From: Oscillospiraceae bacterium
Lineage (GTDB): Bacteria > Bacillota > Clostridia > Oscillospirales > Ruminococcaceae
Length of the DNA: 7,583 bases
Assembly (NCBI GenBank): GCA_017848075.1
Contig: JAGALG010000020.1
Span: forward strand, 1-7,583
Direction of reading: 5' to 3'
Below are positions 1 through 6,272 of the stretch, piece by piece (position 1 is the stretch's first letter; each line of letters starts with the position of its first letter). Made by a program: the position numbers and the translations under genes. The notes under the pieces were generated by a model. It did no database searches. It saw only the letters and a program-made list of their open reading frames with translations, and was not told where the DNA came from.

Positions 1-28
1 GCGCCAACCATTTTTCAATGGTCGGCGC
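1..28 (-). terminator. Hairpin terminator after the leftward dut-maf operon
   Basis: A 12-bp inverted repeat with one mismatch (arms 1-12 and 17-28, loop TTTC) begins 7 nt beyond the stop codon of the 75-aa gene on the minus strand. On the minus strand it is preceded by an A-rich run, and on the plus strand it is followed by a T-rich run (29-42). It could therefore work in both directions. The minus-strand T-tract would lie beyond the left edge and cannot be seen. The hairpin is clear; its assignment to this operon follows from position. Confidence 0.7.
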
Positions 29-35
29 TTTGCTT

Positions 36-263
36 TTATTTTACTTCGTAAACAGGCAACTCCATCTGCAGAGCTTGTACGATGTGCTGCAGTTCGGCCA
101 TGGCGGCCTCCTCATCCTCGTATTTGCCGAGAGTGACAGGGGAACCAAGCTGGGTTTTGCTCCAGGCCATGAGGGCGTAACGGCCGCCGCCGCTGAGATT
201 GCGGCTGACCTCGATGTGACCAAAATCCAGCAGGACCTTTTTATTCTGTGTAAAGAGATACAT
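36..263 (-). CDS. Small conserved protein of unknown function, 75 aa
   Basis: This is the last gene of the leftward operon. I do not recognise a named family with certainty; the sequence resembles short uncharacterised Clostridia proteins. The N-terminal half (about 1-47) alternates hydrophobic and polar residues like a small beta-sheet, with a Gly-rich turn near 25-27. It is followed by LGKYEDEEAA and an amphipathic helix to about residue 68. There is no signal peptide, membrane segment or cysteine pair, so it is probably cytoplasmic. The start is firm: AAAGGAG precedes ATG by 7 nt and overlaps the maf stop codon, leaving a 12-nt gap and making translational coupling to maf likely. Function is unknown. 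Confidence 0.8.
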   Translation of the reverse strand: MYLFTQNKKVLLDFGHIEVSRNLSGGGRYALMAWSKTQLGSPVTLGKYEDEEAAMAELQHIVQALQMELPVYEVK

Positions 264-275
264 GAAAGCGCTCCT

Positions 276-848
276 TTATTTGCTCTGCGTAAAGTCAAAA
301 TATTTCTGCATTTTCCGTGCCGCAAGAGCAACTGGGAAGCCCATGACATTGAAGTAATCGCCGTGGATGCCCTTGATCAAAAGACCGCCCCGGCCCTGAA
401 TACCGTAGCCGCCGGCTTTGTCATAGGGTTCTTCCAGAGAAGCGTACCAAAGGATCTCTTCCTCACTGAGAGGGTAGAATTCCACTTCCGTCACATCGTA
501 GAAGCACTCACACTCTCCCTGATGGGCCAAAGCTACCCCGGTGTAGACCTGATGGCGGCGGCCGGACAGCTGACGGAGCATGTCGATGCAGTGTTCCTGG
601 CTTTTGGGCTTGCCCAGAATCTGCCGGTCAATGGCAACGATGGTATCCGAGCCGATGACCAGATCATCCGGATGGTGGGCTGCGATCTCTTGGGCTTTGG
701 CTTTCGCCAGTGCCATGACCGTTTCCGCAGGAGTGGCACCCTCCGGAACGATTTCGGCGCCCTGTGCCGGTTCCACCAGAAAGTCCGGGTGGATCTGCTT
801 CAGCAGCTCCATGCGGCGGGGGGATTGGGATGCTAAGATCAGCTTCAT
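276..848 (-). CDS. maf: Maf/YhdE-type nucleoside triphosphate pyrophosphatase
   Basis: Maf proteins hydrolyse dTTP, UTP and modified pyrimidine nucleotides to the monophosphate plus pyrophosphate, keeping non-canonical nucleotides out of nucleic acids; some have been linked to septum inhibition. Length (190 aa) is normal. Visible family motifs are ASQSPRR at 6-12 (nucleotide-binding Ser and Arg residues), AKAKA at 48-52, GSDT at 66-69 with the likely catalytic Asp68, LGKP at 78-81, H-x-V-x-TGV at 99-105, and a C-terminal EPYDKAGGYGIQG block. The ATG at 848 is preferred over the GTG at 857, because AAGAGG lies 8 nt before this ATG and directly abuts the GTG. It follows dut by 12 nt, and the dut stop codon runs into its ribosome binding site. 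The protein is cytoplasmic. The exact substrate (YhdE-like versus YceF-like) cannot be fixed by eye. Confidence 0.95.
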   Translation of the reverse strand: MKLILASQSPRRMELLKQIHPDFLVEPAQGAEIVPEGATPAETVMALAKAKAQEIAAHHPDDLVIGSDTIVAIDRQILGKPKSQEHCIDMLRQLSGRRHQVYTGVALAHQGECECFYDVTEVEFYPLSEEEILWYASLEEPYDKAGGYGIQGRGGLLIKGIHGDYFNVMGFPVALAARKMQKYFDFTQSK

Positions 849-860
849 GGCAGGCACCTC

Positions 861-1304
861 TTAGGAGCGGCCGGTGGAGCCGAAGCCGCCTTCGCCCCGC
901 TGGGTCTGGGACAGCTCCTCTGCCTCCACGATTTCCGGCAGATCAACCGGCATCAGCAGCAACTGTGCCACCCGGTCGCCGGGATGCACCATAAAGTCCT
1001 CCTGCGAGCAGTTGCGGAGTAGAATACTGATATCGCCCCGATAATCGGAGTCGATCACGCCAATGCCATTGCCCATGGTGATGCCATATTTGGCTGCCAT
1101 GGAGCTACGAGCTGCGATGATGGCGACGAAGTTGGCGCTTTCCATTTCAATGGCAAGGCCGGTTGGGACACGAACACTTTCACCGGCAGGGATCAGCAGA
1201 TCGCTGTCGATGCAGGCGCGCAGGTCGTGACCTGCGCTGCCGGGGGTCTCCCGTTTGGGAAGCTGGGCTCCTTCCCGGAGCCGTTTGATTTTCAAAACAG
1301 ACAT
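861..1304 (-). CDS. dut: Deoxyuridine 5'-triphosphate nucleotidohydrolase (dUTPase)
   Basis: This enzyme converts dUTP to dUMP plus pyrophosphate, supplying dUMP for thymidylate synthesis and limiting uracil in DNA. The 147-aa length fits the homotrimeric family. All five motifs are present in order: I, AGHDLRA at 24-30; II, ARSSMAAKYGI at 65-75; III, NGIGVIDSDYRGD at 79-91 with the catalytic Asp85 and uracil-pocket Tyr88; IV, GDRVAQL at 109-115; V, RGEGGFGSTG at 136-145 with the phosphate-loop Arg and stacking Phe141. GAGGT lies 6 nt before the ATG. It sits 24 nt after the membrane-protein gene and 12 nt before maf, so the two nucleotide-sanitising enzymes should be co-expressed. No defect is seen. 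Confidence 0.97.
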   Translation of the reverse strand: MSVLKIKRLREGAQLPKRETPGSAGHDLRACIDSDLLIPAGESVRVPTGLAIEMESANFVAIIAARSSMAAKYGITMGNGIGVIDSDYRGDISILLRNCSQEDFMVHPGDRVAQLLLMPVDLPEIVEAEELSQTQRGEGGFGSTGRS

Positions 1305-1328
1305 AGATTTACCTCGAATCCTTGTTTC

Positions 1329-1796
1329 TTAGCGCTCTGGGATCTGCCATGGATCCACCGGATCGCCGGGCTGGCGTTTTTTCTTTGGCTCCAGCAGGCT
1401 GAGAATATCCTGCATTTTGTTCTGTACCATGGTCAGAGCGGTCAGCAGCAGACACAATCCGGCCAGAGACAGCCAGCCGCCAAGGAACAGGCTGAGCAGC
1501 AGAAGCAGCAGACAGGCTGCAGTGCTGAACTGCAGAGCCTGCCAGAGAAATTCCACAGCGTTCAGCAGGCTGGACTTTTTCTTTCGATCCCAAATGGTCA
1601 GCAGGATGAAGGGGTAGATGATGGCGCAGAGCACCAAAATCAGCAGAACCATTTTCCGGATGGCATCAGCACCGATGGTGGGCAGGTTGGCAAAAAGATT
1701 CATCATCAGGCTGATCGCTACCAGCAGGGTAGAAAGGGCAACCCATTTTTCGATGCCCTTAGTCAGCTTGAGAAAGAATTTATGATTCATTTTCAT
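1329..1796 (-). CDS. Four-helix membrane protein of unknown function
   Basis: A 155-aa protein that I do not recognise. Four hydrophobic stretches suggest membrane helices at roughly 18-38, 49-69, 84-106 and 108-124; the last two are joined by a tight GGW turn. A basic loop (DRKKK, 70-74) separates helices 2 and 3, and the C-terminus is basic and proline-containing (PKKKRQPGDP). By the positive-inside rule both the loop and the tail are likely cytoplasmic. No catalytic motif is visible. The start at 1796 is chosen over a second ATG two codons on, because AAGGAG is 8 nt upstream. The gene is 12 nt after the MFS stop, with the stop codon inside its ribosome binding site. It may be a partner of the transporter, but nothing in the sequence proves that. 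Confidence 0.8.
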   Translation of the reverse strand: MKMNHKFFLKLTKGIEKWVALSTLLVAISLMMNLFANLPTIGADAIRKMVLLILVLCAIIYPFILLTIWDRKKKSSLLNAVEFLWQALQFSTAACLLLLLLSLFLGGWLSLAGLCLLLTALTMVQNKMQDILSLLEPKKKRQPGDPVDPWQIPER

Positions 1797-1808
1797 GGGG
1801 AGAGCTCC

Positions 1809-3041
1809 TTACTGTTCGTCTGCCGGGATCTTGCTCAGCAGGACGAAACCAATGATAAACAGAATGATGAGGGCCAGAACGCCGATACGAGAGGAACCAA
1901 AGGCAAAGGCGCAGAAGGATACGATCAGCGGGCCAAAGAAGTCGGCAAACTTGCCGAAGATGTCAAAGAAGCCAAAGTATTCGTTGGATTCGTCCTTTGG
2001 AACCAGCTTGCCGAAGTAAGCGCGGGACAGAGACTGGATGCCGCCCTGTGCCATGCCGACAACAATAGCCAGCAGCCAGAACTCCCATGCGTGGCTCATC
2101 TGGAAGCCCAGAACACAGGCAAAGGCATAAATAACGATGAAGAATTTGATCAGCTTCAGAGAACCGATCTTGCCGGCCAGTACGCCGGAAAGGATCGCGC
2201 AAGGGAAGGCAACAAACTGGGTCAGCAGCAGGGCCAAAATCATGTCGGTCTGTCCGATGCCAACCTCACCGCCGTAAGTGGTAGCCATGGAGATGATGGT
2301 GTACACGCCGTCAATGTAGCAGAAGTAAGCAATGATGAAGTACAGCAGTTTTTTATTCTGCTTGATTTTCTTCAGTGTATCCCCAATGCGGCGGAAGGCG
2401 TGACTGATTTTGTCCTGACGGTTCTGCAGATAGTGGGTCTGCTTTACATTTTTTAAAAGAGGAATGGTCAGCAGAATCCACCAGATGCCGGTAATGAAGA
2501 AGGACAGCTGGGTAGCACCCATGGTGTCCAGACCAAAGGGCAGGGTGAAGATCAGGAGAATACCTACAACGAAGGGGATGCAGCTGCCGATATAACCCCA
2601 GGCGTAGCCGTTGGAAGAAATGCGGTCCATGCGCTCATCGGTGGTGATGTCGGTCAGCATGGAATCATAGAATACATTGCAGGCAGAATAGCCAACACGG
2701 GCTACCACAAAGAGCAGCATATAAGCGATCCAGTCCTGTGTCACACAAAGACCCAGCAGACCGCAGACACCCAAACAGAGGAAGGCCACGAAGAGCCGTT
2801 TTTTCATGTTCTCGTAGTCAGCCAGTGCGCCGAGGATCGGGGAAAGAACCGCAAGGATCAGCACAGCGGCAGAGGTGACCAAACCCCACATACCGGTGGC
2901 GGAAGCGGAATCCACGCCCTGCGCCTCCGCCAAAGAGCGGAACAGAATCGGAATGGTGGTGGATACCAGCATGGTAAAGGCGGAGTTTGCTACGTCATAA
3001 AGGATCCAGCTGCGCTCCTGCCGGGTGAGTTTCGATTTCAT
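1809..3041 (-). CDS. MFS transporter, UMF1/Atg22-like family
   Basis: A 410-aa polytopic inner-membrane protein with about 11-12 hydrophobic segments. The N-terminal WILYDVANSAF (12-22) is characteristic of the UMF1 (COG2270) group related to fungal Atg22. A motif-A-like loop GALADYENMKKR (71-82) follows helix 2, and FYDSMLTDI (124-132) plus the later NGYAWGYIGS block are also family hallmarks. Yeast Atg22 exports amino acids from the vacuole; substrates of bacterial members are largely unknown, so I assign no substrate. It is the first gene of the leftward operon. GGGAGG lies 8 nt before the ATG, and a promoter is at 3075-3103. The C-terminus ends normally just after the last helix. Confidence 0.9.
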   Translation of the reverse strand: MKSKLTRQERSWILYDVANSAFTMLVSTTIPILFRSLAEAQGVDSASATGMWGLVTSAAVLILAVLSPILGALADYENMKKRLFVAFLCLGVCGLLGLCVTQDWIAYMLLFVVARVGYSACNVFYDSMLTDITTDERMDRISSNGYAWGYIGSCIPFVVGILLIFTLPFGLDTMGATQLSFFITGIWWILLTIPLLKNVKQTHYLQNRQDKISHAFRRIGDTLKKIKQNKKLLYFIIAYFCYIDGVYTIISMATTYGGEVGIGQTDMILALLLTQFVAFPCAILSGVLAGKIGSLKLIKFFIVIYAFACVLGFQMSHAWEFWLLAIVVGMAQGGIQSLSRAYFGKLVPKDESNEYFGFFDIFGKFADFFGPLIVSFCAFAFGSSRIGVLALIILFIIGFVLLSKIPADEQ

Positions 3042-3074
3042 AAGGATAACCTCCCGAATATTTGATACTTCTTT

Positions 3075-3103
3075 ATATTAGCACATTTTTCCCGCAGCGA
3101 CAA
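3075..3103 (-). promoter_or_regulatory. Promoter of the leftward MFS-dut-maf operon
   Basis: Read on the minus strand, TTGTCG (3098-3103) is followed by a 17-nt spacer and TAATAT (3075-3080), with TGC immediately before the hexamer (extended -10). Transcription would start near 3068, leaving a leader of about 27 nt that carries GGGAGG. No other good promoter is seen between the genes of this operon. The call is by pattern only. Confidence 0.75.
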
Positions 3104-3227
3104 TGTAAAAACAGAAAATTCGCCGGGCTTCGTCCTGAAAAGACAGGCCCTTTCGGACAGAAAAACAGAGGGAATTTCAGCACAACTTACAGATTCGAAA
3201 AAGCTGTGAATTTTTTGAAAAAAAGGT
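3104..3227. other. Non-coding spacer between divergent promoters
   Basis: This AT-rich core of the 290-bp divergent region lies upstream of both mapped promoters, so neither should transcribe it. It contains short A-runs and only weak inverted repeats (for example CCTG at 3134-3137 with CAGG at 3144-3147). An open reading frame crosses it in frame with the downstream gene, but its composition is non-coding and it has no ribosome binding site. Regulator binding is possible, but I see no recognisable operator. Confidence 0.6.
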
Positions 3228-3256
3228 TTGAATATTCTGTCGCTTCATGCTATCAT
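3228..3256 (+). promoter_or_regulatory. Promoter of the CD0519-like membrane protein gene
   Basis: TTGAAT (3228-3233), a 17-nt spacer and TATCAT (3251-3256) form a sigma-70/sigma-A-type promoter, with TGC directly before the -10 (extended -10). The predicted start near 3263 gives a leader of about 69 nt ending in AGGGGG seven nt before the ATG. A-runs just upstream could act as an UP-like element. Called by pattern only. Confidence 0.78.
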
Positions 3257-3331
3257 AAGATAACAAATGCTGTCGGTTCCTTGTGCCGTAGCAGTGTTTT
3301 ATCGAATGAATTTGTTTTAGGGGGAACACTC

Positions 3332-4531
3332 ATGGAAAACGAAACCCGTGATCTCACGGCGACTCATCCACAGATGAAAAAAGTTGTCAGCCTGGAAAGC
3401 TTTGTCTTCATCGGTCTGTTCATTGCCTTCTTTGGCTGGATCGGCAGCCAGATGGGCATTGTGAATATGCTGAACACCATGATGAACACAGCCTTTGATC
3501 TGCTGATCAATACCTGCTTCTACATCATGGCTATCGCTGTTCTGGCCGGTGCTATTGCCGCTCTGTTTACCGAGTTCGGTGTGGTTGCCATTATGAACAA
3601 AATCCTGTCTCCATTGATGAAACCGGTGTATGGCCTGCCGGGTGCCAGCGTTATCGGCGTATTTGCTACTTATCTGTCCGATAACCCTGCAATCCTGACT
3701 TTGGCAGATGACCACGGCTTCCGCCGCTACTTCAAAAAATATCAGTTGCCGGCTCTGTGCAACATCGGTACGGCTTTCGGTATGGGTCTGATCATCACCA
3801 CCTTTATGATGGGTATCCCTTCTCCAAACGGCGAGAGCTTTGTAACTGCAGCTTTGATCGGTAACCTGGGCGCTATCTTTGGTTCTGTTGTCAGCGTTCG
3901 CATCATGTTGGTGTTTACTTCCAAACACTACGGCACCGAGGAGTACTGTGACATTGACCACAGCATGAGCGATGCACAGGTTATGACCGACTATCGTATG
4001 GTTCGTCCGGGCAGTGCAGCCGGTCGTTTTATGAATGCTATGCTGGAAGGCGGCAAATCCGGTGTTGATATGGGTATGGCTGTTATTCCGGGCGTTCTGA
4101 TCATTTGTACCATCGTTATGATGCTGACCAACGGCGCTTCTGCTGACGGCAGCTTCACCGGTGCCGCTTACGAAGGCATCGGCTTCCTGCCAATGGTCGG
4201 TGAAAAGCTGAGCTTCATTCTGGAGCCGCTGTTCGGCTTCACCAGTTCCAAAGGTGTTGCAGTTCCGGTTACCGCTTTGGGTGCAGCCGGTGCAGCCATC
4301 GGTCTGATTCCGGGCATGGTTGCAGACGGTCTGGCTACCGGCAACGACATTGCAGTTTTCACCGCAATGTGCATGTGCTGGTCCGGTTACCTGTCCACCC
4401 ATGTTGCGATGATGGACTCCCTGAAATGTCCGGAAATGACCGGCAAAGCCATCATCAGCCACACTGTTGGCGGTTTGGTTGCAGGCGTTTCCGCACACTG
4501 GATCTACATCCTGCTGTCCATGCTGGGCTAA
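3332..4531 (+). CDS. CD0519/CD1768-like polytopic membrane protein
   Basis: A 399-aa integral membrane protein. From memory it resembles the CD0519/CD1768 membrane family of Clostridioides, distantly similar to nucleoside-recognition (Gate) proteins; no substrate is known to me. Hydrophobic helices begin around residues 23-40 and 57-80. The loop LSPLMKPVYGLPG (92-104), followed by TYLSDNPAIL (113-122), looks like a Gate-type signature with a conserved Asp-Asn-Pro. The start is ATG 3332: AGGGGG is 7 nt upstream, and the promoter lies between here and any earlier in-frame ATG. It is monocistronic, with its own promoter and terminator. All seven Arg codons are CGT or CGC and Gly is mostly GGT/GGC, unlike its neighbours, which points to strong expression. 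An alternative is a broader nucleoside or solute permease role. Confidence 0.85.
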   Translation: MENETRDLTATHPQMKKVVSLESFVFIGLFIAFFGWIGSQMGIVNMLNTMMNTAFDLLINTCFYIMAIAVLAGAIAALFTEFGVVAIMNKILSPLMKPVYGLPGASVIGVFATYLSDNPAILTLADDHGFRRYFKKYQLPALCNIGTAFGMGLIITTFMMGIPSPNGESFVTAALIGNLGAIFGSVVSVRIMLVFTSKHYGTEEYCDIDHSMSDAQVMTDYRMVRPGSAAGRFMNAMLEGGKSGVDMGMAVIPGVLIICTIVMMLTNGASADGSFTGAAYEGIGFLPMVGEKLSFILEPLFGFTSSKGVAVPVTALGAAGAAIGLIPGMVADGLATGNDIAVFTAMCMCWSGYLSTHVAMMDSLKCPEMTGKAIISHTVGGLVAGVSAHWIYILLSMLG

Positions 4532-4552
4532 GGAAAACAAAAAGAAAGTTGA

Positions 4553-4585
4553 GAATCCCGTATTCCTGCGGGATTCTTTCTTTAT
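4553..4585 (+). terminator. Intrinsic terminator of the CD0519-like gene
   Basis: GAATCCCG (4553-4560) and CGGGATTC (4569-4576) form a perfect 8-bp stem with an 8-nt loop, followed by TTTCTTTAT. It starts 21 nt after the stop codon. An upstream AAAGAAAG (4541-4548) mirrors the T-run, so weak function on the opposite strand is possible. It separates this gene from the promoter of the next operon. Confidence 0.92.
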
Positions 4586-4630
4586 ATCAAAGAAATTTCA
4601 TGTATTCACAGAAATTTTATGGAAATGCCC

Positions 4631-4659
4631 TTGGTTTTGTTGTAAAATGAGAATATTAT
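4631..4659 (+). promoter_or_regulatory. Probable promoter of the DUF5685-DnaJ operon
   Basis: TTGGTT (4631-4636), a 17-nt spacer and TATTAT (4654-4659) lie just upstream of the operon. The predicted start near 4666 would leave only about 13 nt before the GTG codon, an unusually short leader that keeps only part of the ribosome binding site. An overlapping TAAAAT at 4643-4648 could serve as an earlier -10, but it lacks a good -35. Confidence 0.5.
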
Positions 4660-4678
4660 AGGAAAGGATGGTGGCGCA

Positions 4679-5539
4679 GTGTTCGGATATATCAAACCTC
4701 TGGCTCCGGAGCTGAAGGTGAAGGAGCAGGAAGCCTACCGCGCCATCTACTGCGGCCTCTGTAAGCAGTTGGGTCGTGTCTACGGCCCCATGAGCCGCCT
4801 GACTCTCAGCTACGACTTTGCCTTCCTTGCCATGCTGGCCATTGGCGTTCGGGGGGAGATGGTGGAGTTCTCTCAGGAGCGCTGTATGGTACATCCTCTG
4901 AAAAAGCGCAACATCTGTCAGGACTGCGACAGCTTGGATCTGTCGGCTGCCATGGCGACGATTTTGCTCTACCACAAGCTGGAGGACAATCTGGCTGACG
5001 GAAAAGCCAGGGAGAAGGCCCTGTGTATGGCGGCGCTGCCCTTCGCCAAAAGTGCCTATGACAAGGCAGCGGAGAAGCTGCCTCAGCTGGCGCAGCTGGC
5101 ACGGGAACAGATGGCAGAGCAGGCGATTCTGGAACGGGAGCACTGCCCTTCGGTGGACCGGGCATCGGAGCCGACAGCAAAAATTTTGGAGGCTTTGCTG
5201 GGCGGTCTCAGTGAGGATCCGGGGCAGCAGCTGGTGCTGCGGCGGATCGGCTATTTGTTGGGCCGCTGGGTCTATCTGATGGACGCGCTGGACGATTTGG
5301 AGGAGGACATCCAAAACGACAACTACAACCCCTTCCGCTACTGCGACGAGGGGGAGGAAAACAAAGAAGAACAGGCGGTGGCTTCCCTTTACCTGACCAT
5401 CGCTGAGATCATAAAAGCCTATGATCTGCTGGAGGTCACCTATTTTGATGGCCTGCTGTCCAATGTGTTCCGGCTGGGACTGAAGCACAGCGTGGATCAG
5501 CTGCAGCAGAAAAAGGCAAAAGGCAAAGAAACAGAATGA
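4679..5539 (+). CDS. DUF5685 family protein
   Basis: A 286-aa, mainly helical, soluble protein matching the DUF5685 family as I remember it; its biochemical function is not established. The N-terminus has the hallmark MFGYIKPLAPEL and YCGLCK (C25, C28). A second Cys/His group follows: RCMVHP (C69, H72) and C80-x2-C83, possibly a metal site. Two acidic motifs stand out, KLEDNLAD at 100-107 and MDALDDLEED at 201-210, the latter followed by NYNPF. They resemble the DxxxD motifs of squalene/phytoene synthases (inference). The C-terminus is highly charged. The GTG start is supported by the conserved MFGY beginning and an AAAGGA about 10 nt upstream; the nearby ATG at 4668 is out of frame. It is the first gene of a three-gene operon, 19 nt before the J-domain gene. 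Confidence 0.88.
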   Translation: MFGYIKPLAPELKVKEQEAYRAIYCGLCKQLGRVYGPMSRLTLSYDFAFLAMLAIGVRGEMVEFSQERCMVHPLKKRNICQDCDSLDLSAAMATILLYHKLEDNLADGKAREKALCMAALPFAKSAYDKAAEKLPQLAQLAREQMAEQAILEREHCPSVDRASEPTAKILEALLGGLSEDPGQQLVLRRIGYLLGRWVYLMDALDDLEEDIQNDNYNPFRYCDEGEENKEEQAVASLYLTIAEIIKAYDLLEVTYFDGLLSNVFRLGLKHSVDQLQQKKAKGKETE

Positions 5540-5558
5540 CCGATCAAAAGGAGGACTT

Positions 5559-6251
5559 ATGGATCCTTATAAAGTGTTGGGAGTCGCTCCGGACGCCACC
5601 GATGAACAAATCAAGCTGGCTTACCGTGACCTTGCCCGCAAATATCATCCGGATAATTATGCCAATAACCCCCTGGCAGATCTGGCTCAGGAAAAGATGA
5701 AGCAGATCAACGAGGCCTACGATACCATTACCAAACAGCGCAAAGCCTCCCAGAGCCGGGCCAATACCGGTTCCTATCAGGGCGGAGCATACCAAGGTGG
5801 AACTTACCAGAGCGGCAGCTACCAGCGGGGAGCCAACAGCGGCAGCTATCAGTATGGCCGCAGCAGCTCTCAGTTTGCGGATATCCGCCGTCTGATCATG
5901 CAGCGGCGCATTGTGGAGGCAGAGGAACTGCTGGACGGTGTTCCGGCAGCCAACCGCAGCGGCGAATGGTATTTCCTGAAAGGCAATATCCTCTATAACA
6001 AGGGCTGGCTGGATGAGGCCTACCGCTACTTTACCAAGGCCTGTCAGCTGGAACCAAATAATCGGGAGTATCAGTCTGCTCTGCAGCAGATCTCCTGGCA
6101 GCGGGGCAACGGCAGACCGGCCGGTTACGGCTACGGCGGCTATGCGACCCGCAGCAATGGCAGCAGCGATATCTGCGATATTTTCAGCACCCTGCTCTGT
6201 GCGGACTGCTGCTGTGAATGTATGGGCGGCGATCTGATTGGCTGCTGCTAA
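5559..6251 (+). CDS. J-domain protein with TPR-like helices and Cys-rich tail
   Basis: A 230-aa protein. Residues 1-60 are a J domain (DPYKVLGV, YHPD with HPD at 30-32, INEAYDTI), which in known proteins stimulates DnaK ATPase. A low-complexity linker at 71-104 repeats SYQGG-like units. Residues 105-180 form helices resembling one to two TPR units (EWYFLKGNILYNKGWLDEAYRYFTKACQLEPNN). A Gly/Tyr stretch at 183-197 leads to a tail with eight cysteines in the last 25 residues (206, 214, 217, 218, 219, 221, 229, 230). The zinc-finger and substrate-binding domains of true DnaJ are absent, so this is a class III-like co-chaperone. AAAAGGAGG lies close before the ATG. It is 19 nt after the DUF5685 gene and 21 nt before the next gene. 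Confidence 0.92.
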   Translation: MDPYKVLGVAPDATDEQIKLAYRDLARKYHPDNYANNPLADLAQEKMKQINEAYDTITKQRKASQSRANTGSYQGGAYQGGTYQSGSYQRGANSGSYQYGRSSSQFADIRRLIMQRRIVEAEELLDGVPAANRSGEWYFLKGNILYNKGWLDEAYRYFTKACQLEPNNREYQSALQQISWQRGNGRPAGYGYGGYATRSNGSSDICDIFSTLLCADCCCECMGGDLIGCC

Positions 6252-6272
6252 AACCACTTTGAGGAGTACAAT

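Noticed and set aside
18..836. Long plus-strand open frame across maf
   Set aside because: It lies opposite maf and the 75-aa gene, which have family motifs and ribosome binding sites. The frame has no ribosome binding site or recognisable domain.
1227..2456. 409-codon plus-strand open frame opposite dut, the membrane protein and the MFS gene
   Set aside because: It spans several genes antisense, and its translation is Gln/Asp-rich and low in structure, as expected from the reverse strand of membrane-protein codons.
3125..3158. Possible riboswitch or structured RNA in the divergent region
   Set aside because: The short complementary segments are weak and mutually exclusive, and they lie upstream of both promoters, so they should not be transcribed.
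3062..3331. N-terminal extension of the CD0519-like protein
   Set aside because: The in-frame ATG at 3062 lies upstream of the promoter and without a ribosome binding site; the extension is not membrane-like or conserved-looking.
3317..4540. 407-codon minus-strand open frame opposite the CD0519-like gene
   Set aside because: His/Asn/Gln-rich composition is typical of an antisense shadow; the plus strand has the promoter, ribosome binding site, terminator and family match.
5766..5870. Tandem DNA repeat or CRISPR-like array in the J-domain gene
   Set aside because: The repeated unit is a degenerate coding repeat (SYQGG-like) with varied codons and no spacer structure.
5544..6257. 237-codon minus-strand open frame opposite the J-domain gene
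   Set aside because: Ala/Ile-rich antisense shadow of a clear J-domain protein; no ribosome binding site.
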